This document shows positions 7,876-9,197 of a DNA stretch of 9,197 bases, in pieces. Position 1 is the stretch's first letter. Every line of letters starts with the position of its first letter. The position numbers and the translations under genes are program-made. The notes under the pieces were generated by a model. It was given only the letters and a program-made list of their open reading frames with translations. It had not been told where the DNA came from and did no database searches. The stretch comes from Chloroflexota bacterium (GTDB lineage: Bacteria; Chloroflexota; Anaerolineae; Anaerolineales; Villigracilaceae). The stretch lies in the NCBI GenBank assembly GCA_021812905.1, contig JAKAMM010000050.1, forward strand, positions 1 through 9,197, written 5' to 3'.

Positions 7876-8729
7876 AGCGCTTTCCTTGGGAATGGCTGAT
7901 CGCCATCGTGGTTGGATTTTCTCTTGGACTGCTTTATGCATGGGTAATTTCCCCCGTTCATTATGCAGACACAACTCCCAACACGTTGCGTGCCGATTTC
8001 AAAGACCAGTTCCGCATTGCCATCGCCGCGTCCTACGCCTCCACTCACGACCTCGGACGCGCCAAGGCCCGCCTGGCCTTGCTCGCCGACCCAGACTCAA
8101 GCCAGGCGTTGGCAGCCCAGTCCCAGCGCATGTTAGCCGCGGGCCAATCCATTGCTGCCGTCCAGCAAGTGGCACAACTGGCAGCTAATTTAATGAGCGG
8201 CATGACGCAGAGCCAACCGTCCGCGACGGTGACGGTAACCATCAGCCAAATGACAGCTTTACCAACGGCGGCCGTTACCGGGTCTGGAACCGCTGCGCCT
8301 GCCACTCCAGTTGAGTCGCCCACCATCGAATCCACACCTGCTATTATTTTTACACCCACGCCGCGTCCAACCCATACCCCCGTCCCGACCCCCGGCGCGC
8401 CTTATGTTCTGGTCGCACAGGACACCGTCTGTAATTCAAATTTGACAGACGGCTTAATGCAAATCACAGTGGTTGACAAACATAACCGTCAAATTCCTGG
8501 TGTGGAAATCATCATCACATGGAGCGGCGGCGAGGAACATTTTTTCACCGGACTCAAGCCTGAGATCGCGAATGGATATGCCGATTACATTATGCAAGCC
8601 GGTGTTTCTTACACCGTACGCGCCGGTGAATCGGGCACGCCTGCGCCAAACCTTGCCGCCCCTGCTTGCACCGACTCAAGCAGGCAAACTTATACAGGTG
8701 GATTGCATTTGACCTTCCAACAACCATAA
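7872..8729 (+). CDS. Hypothetical membrane-anchored protein with Thr/Pro linker and C-terminal beta domain
   Basis: The product is 285 residues, from a GTG start at 7872 with GGGAG (7861-7865) six bases upstream. The parts in order are: a transmembrane anchor (about 8-26); a helical extracytoplasmic region (27-110) paralogous to the preceding protein, with SPVHYADTTPNTLRADFK (27-44); a Thr/Ser/Pro-rich linker (about 111-176) ending in TPTPRPTHTPVPTPG-like sequence, probably extended and exposed; and a C-terminal domain (about 177-285) that looks like an all-beta Ig- or carboxypeptidase-regulatory-like fold, with ITVVDKHNRQIPGVEIIITW and a final GGLHLTF strand. C187 and C266 bracket this domain and may form a disulfide. 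The function is unknown; the architecture suggests a surface-exposed binding or envelope protein. It probably forms one operon with the upstream paralogue. No terminator follows directly. Confidence 0.88.
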   Translation: MKRFPWEWLIAIVVGFSLGLLYAWVISPVHYADTTPNTLRADFKDQFRIAIAASYASTHDLGRAKARLALLADPDSSQALAAQSQRMLAAGQSIAAVQQVAQLAANLMSGMTQSQPSATVTVTISQMTALPTAAVTGSGTAAPATPVESPTIESTPAIIFTPTPRPTHTPVPTPGAPYVLVAQDTVCNSNLTDGLMQITVVDKHNRQIPGVEIIITWSGGEEHFFTGLKPEIANGYADYIMQAGVSYTVRAGESGTPAPNLAAPACTDSSRQTYTGGLHLTFQQP

Positions 8730-8820
8730 AGAAATTTGCCGCAGTCCGATTTCTCGCAAGCCTTCTCGCATTGCCATTTCTACATCCCCGATCAGGACTT
8801 CTTCCTGGTTTTCCCAGTTG

Positions 8821-8829
8821 TGCTATAAT
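8821..8829 (+). promoter_or_regulatory. Extended -10 promoter (TGC-TATAAT)
   Basis: TG at 8821-8822 plus a perfect TATAAT (8824-8829) form an extended -10 element. The -35 region is weak (TTCCTG at 8802-8807, 16-bp spacing), as is usual for extended -10 promoters. Predicted start is about 8836, three bases before the small ORF and about 150 bases before the terminator. Confidence 0.7.
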
Positions 8830-8838
8830 GTCGCCACG

Positions 8839-8928
8839 ATGCAACCCAAGAAGTTCTTCACCAGCAATAATAATGATAATGATAATGACGACGGTGGCGC
8901 GGACGTTGGGCGAAGCTTTGCAGGTTGA
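8839..8928 (+). CDS. Putative 29-codon leader peptide, Asn/Asp-rich
   Basis: An ATG at 8839 opens a 29-codon frame ending in TGA at 8926-8928. The peptide begins MQPKKFFTS and then has nine consecutive Asn/Asp residues (SNNNDNDNDD; codons AAT, GAT and GAC at 8866-8892), followed by GGADVGRSFAG. It lies two or three bases downstream of the predicted transcription start, so it would be translated as a leaderless message; no Shine-Dalgarno is present. It resembles no domain I know. It is bounded by a promoter and a strong terminator, and its last third contains a segment complementary to the terminator left arm. It may be a regulatory leader peptide. The alternative is a non-coding small RNA, or chance coding within an AAT/GAT microsatellite. 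A competing frame reads through the same region (...VARTLGEALQVDKNR to 8941). Confidence 0.4.
   Translation: MQPKKFFTSNNNDNDNDDGGADVGRSFAG
8866..8886. repeat. AAT/GAT trinucleotide repeat
   Basis: Seven trinucleotides (AAT AAT AAT GAT AAT GAT AAT) form a short microsatellite. It encodes the Asn/Asp run of the small ORF and may vary in copy number between strains. Confidence 0.7.
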
Positions 8929-8948
8929 CAAAAACAGATAGTCGAAAC

Positions 8949-8986
8949 AATCGCCCGACGCAAAAGCGGAGGGCGATTTGTTTTGT
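8949..8986 (+). terminator. Strong Rho-independent terminator
   Basis: AATCGCCC (8949-8956) pairs perfectly with GGGCGATT (8971-8978). Above it, GA opposite GA can form tandem sheared G-A pairs, then CGC and GCG close an AAAA loop (8962-8965). A U-rich tail TGTTTTGT follows. With one bulged T the base of the stem extends by CAAA/GTTT pairs. It starts 20 bases past the small ORF stop. Confidence 0.92.
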
Positions 8987-8996
8987 CACCAATCAA

Positions 8997-9079
8997 TGTC
9001 ATTGCGAGACGGTGTTCTTCCCGTCGAAGCAATCTCCGGCAAAACATGGATTGCTTCGCAAAGAGCGCTCGCAATGACA
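8997..9079. repeat. Palindromic repeat, TGTCATTGCGAG family, copy 3
   Basis: The outer arms TGTCATTGCGAG (8997-9008) and CTCGCAATGACA (9068-9079) are a perfect 12-bp pair. The inner arms CGAAGCAATCTCC (9025-9037) and GGATTGCTTCG (9048-9058) match copy 1. At 83 bp it is the shortest and cleanest of the three copies and may be closest to the ancestral unit. Confidence 0.92.
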
Positions 9080-9091
9080 TAAACAGGCTCT

Positions 9092-9106
9092 CCCGTTTCT
9101 AACGGG
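9092..9106. repeat. Small hairpin CCCGTT / AACGGG
   Basis: A 6-bp perfect stem with a three-base loop lies between two larger palindromic repeats. No T-run follows. It may belong to either neighbouring repeat or be a separate insertion remnant. Confidence 0.45.
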
Positions 9107-9110
9107 ATTC

Positions 9111-9189
9111 ACCACAGATGAACGCAGATGAAATGGATTCTGGAGATTTTTTCATCAGACATCCGCGTTTATCCGTGTTCATCTGTGGT
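9111..9189. repeat. Palindromic repeat, ACCACAGATGAAC family
   Basis: ACCACAGATGAAC (9111-9123) and GTTCATCTGTGGT (9177-9189) are a perfect 13-bp inverted pair, with further imperfect symmetry inside (GCAGATGAAA against CATCCGCGTTT). It is unrelated in sequence to the TGTCATTGCGAG family. It runs to eight bases from the window end; no gene is visible after it. Confidence 0.88.
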
Positions 9190-9197
9190 TTATTTCT

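Noticed and set aside
8666..8941. 91-codon plus-strand frame overlapping the 3' end of the GTG-start gene and the small transcription unit
   Set aside because: It starts inside a well-supported gene in another frame and crosses a promoter; composition is unlike a protein. Its tail (VARTLGEALQVDKNR) does look plausible, so it is noted as an alternative reading of the small unit.
9092..9130. Possible tRNA or CRISPR repeat near CCCGTTTCTAACGGGATTC
   Set aside because: No cloverleaf can be built around it and no second copy occurs; it is only a 6-bp hairpin next to a palindromic repeat.

Overview
The window looks like part of a chromosome of a Chloroflexota bacterium, most likely class Anaerolineae. 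This is inferred from the protein flavour, the mid-range GC content and, above all, the intergenic spaces filled with short palindromic repeats of several unrelated families. No plasmid, phage, CRISPR or transposase gene is visible.

Left half, minus strand, read from right to left: folC (folylpolyglutamate/dihydrofolate synthase), lon (ATP-dependent protease), a classical short-chain dehydrogenase, and an M24 metallopeptidase (Xaa-Pro aminopeptidase type) cut by the left window edge. All four point the same way, but folC, lon and the dehydrogenase are separated by repeat-bearing gaps, so one operon is not assured. folC carries an in-frame block of about 50 extra residues that is itself made of repeat DNA.

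Right half, plus strand: a DUF503/YlxP-like gene starts 50 bp from folC in divergent orientation, followed by a ketopantoate reductase (panE family). Next comes a gene for the small bacterial signal recognition particle RNA (ffs), which was found from its conserved helix-8 core. It has its own promoter (TTGACA, 17-bp spacer, TATCCT) and a terminator-like 3' end. Then two overlapping paralogous genes encode membrane-anchored extracytoplasmic proteins of unknown function; the second adds a Thr/Pro-rich linker and a C-terminal beta-type domain.

The last 470 bp hold no large gene but are not empty. They contain a short transcription unit: an extended -10 promoter, a nearly leaderless 29-codon ORF with a run of Asn/Asp codons, and a very strong intrinsic terminator. 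A segment at the end of the ORF can pair with the left arm of that terminator, so the layout resembles a transcription-attenuation leader. This is the most interesting candidate in the window. Two further palindromic repeats follow.

The genes are mostly housekeeping: protein quality control (lon, peptidase), folate and pantothenate/CoA cofactor metabolism (folC, panE), and protein targeting (SRP RNA). The unusual content is in the repeats, the small transcription unit and the paralogous membrane pair.
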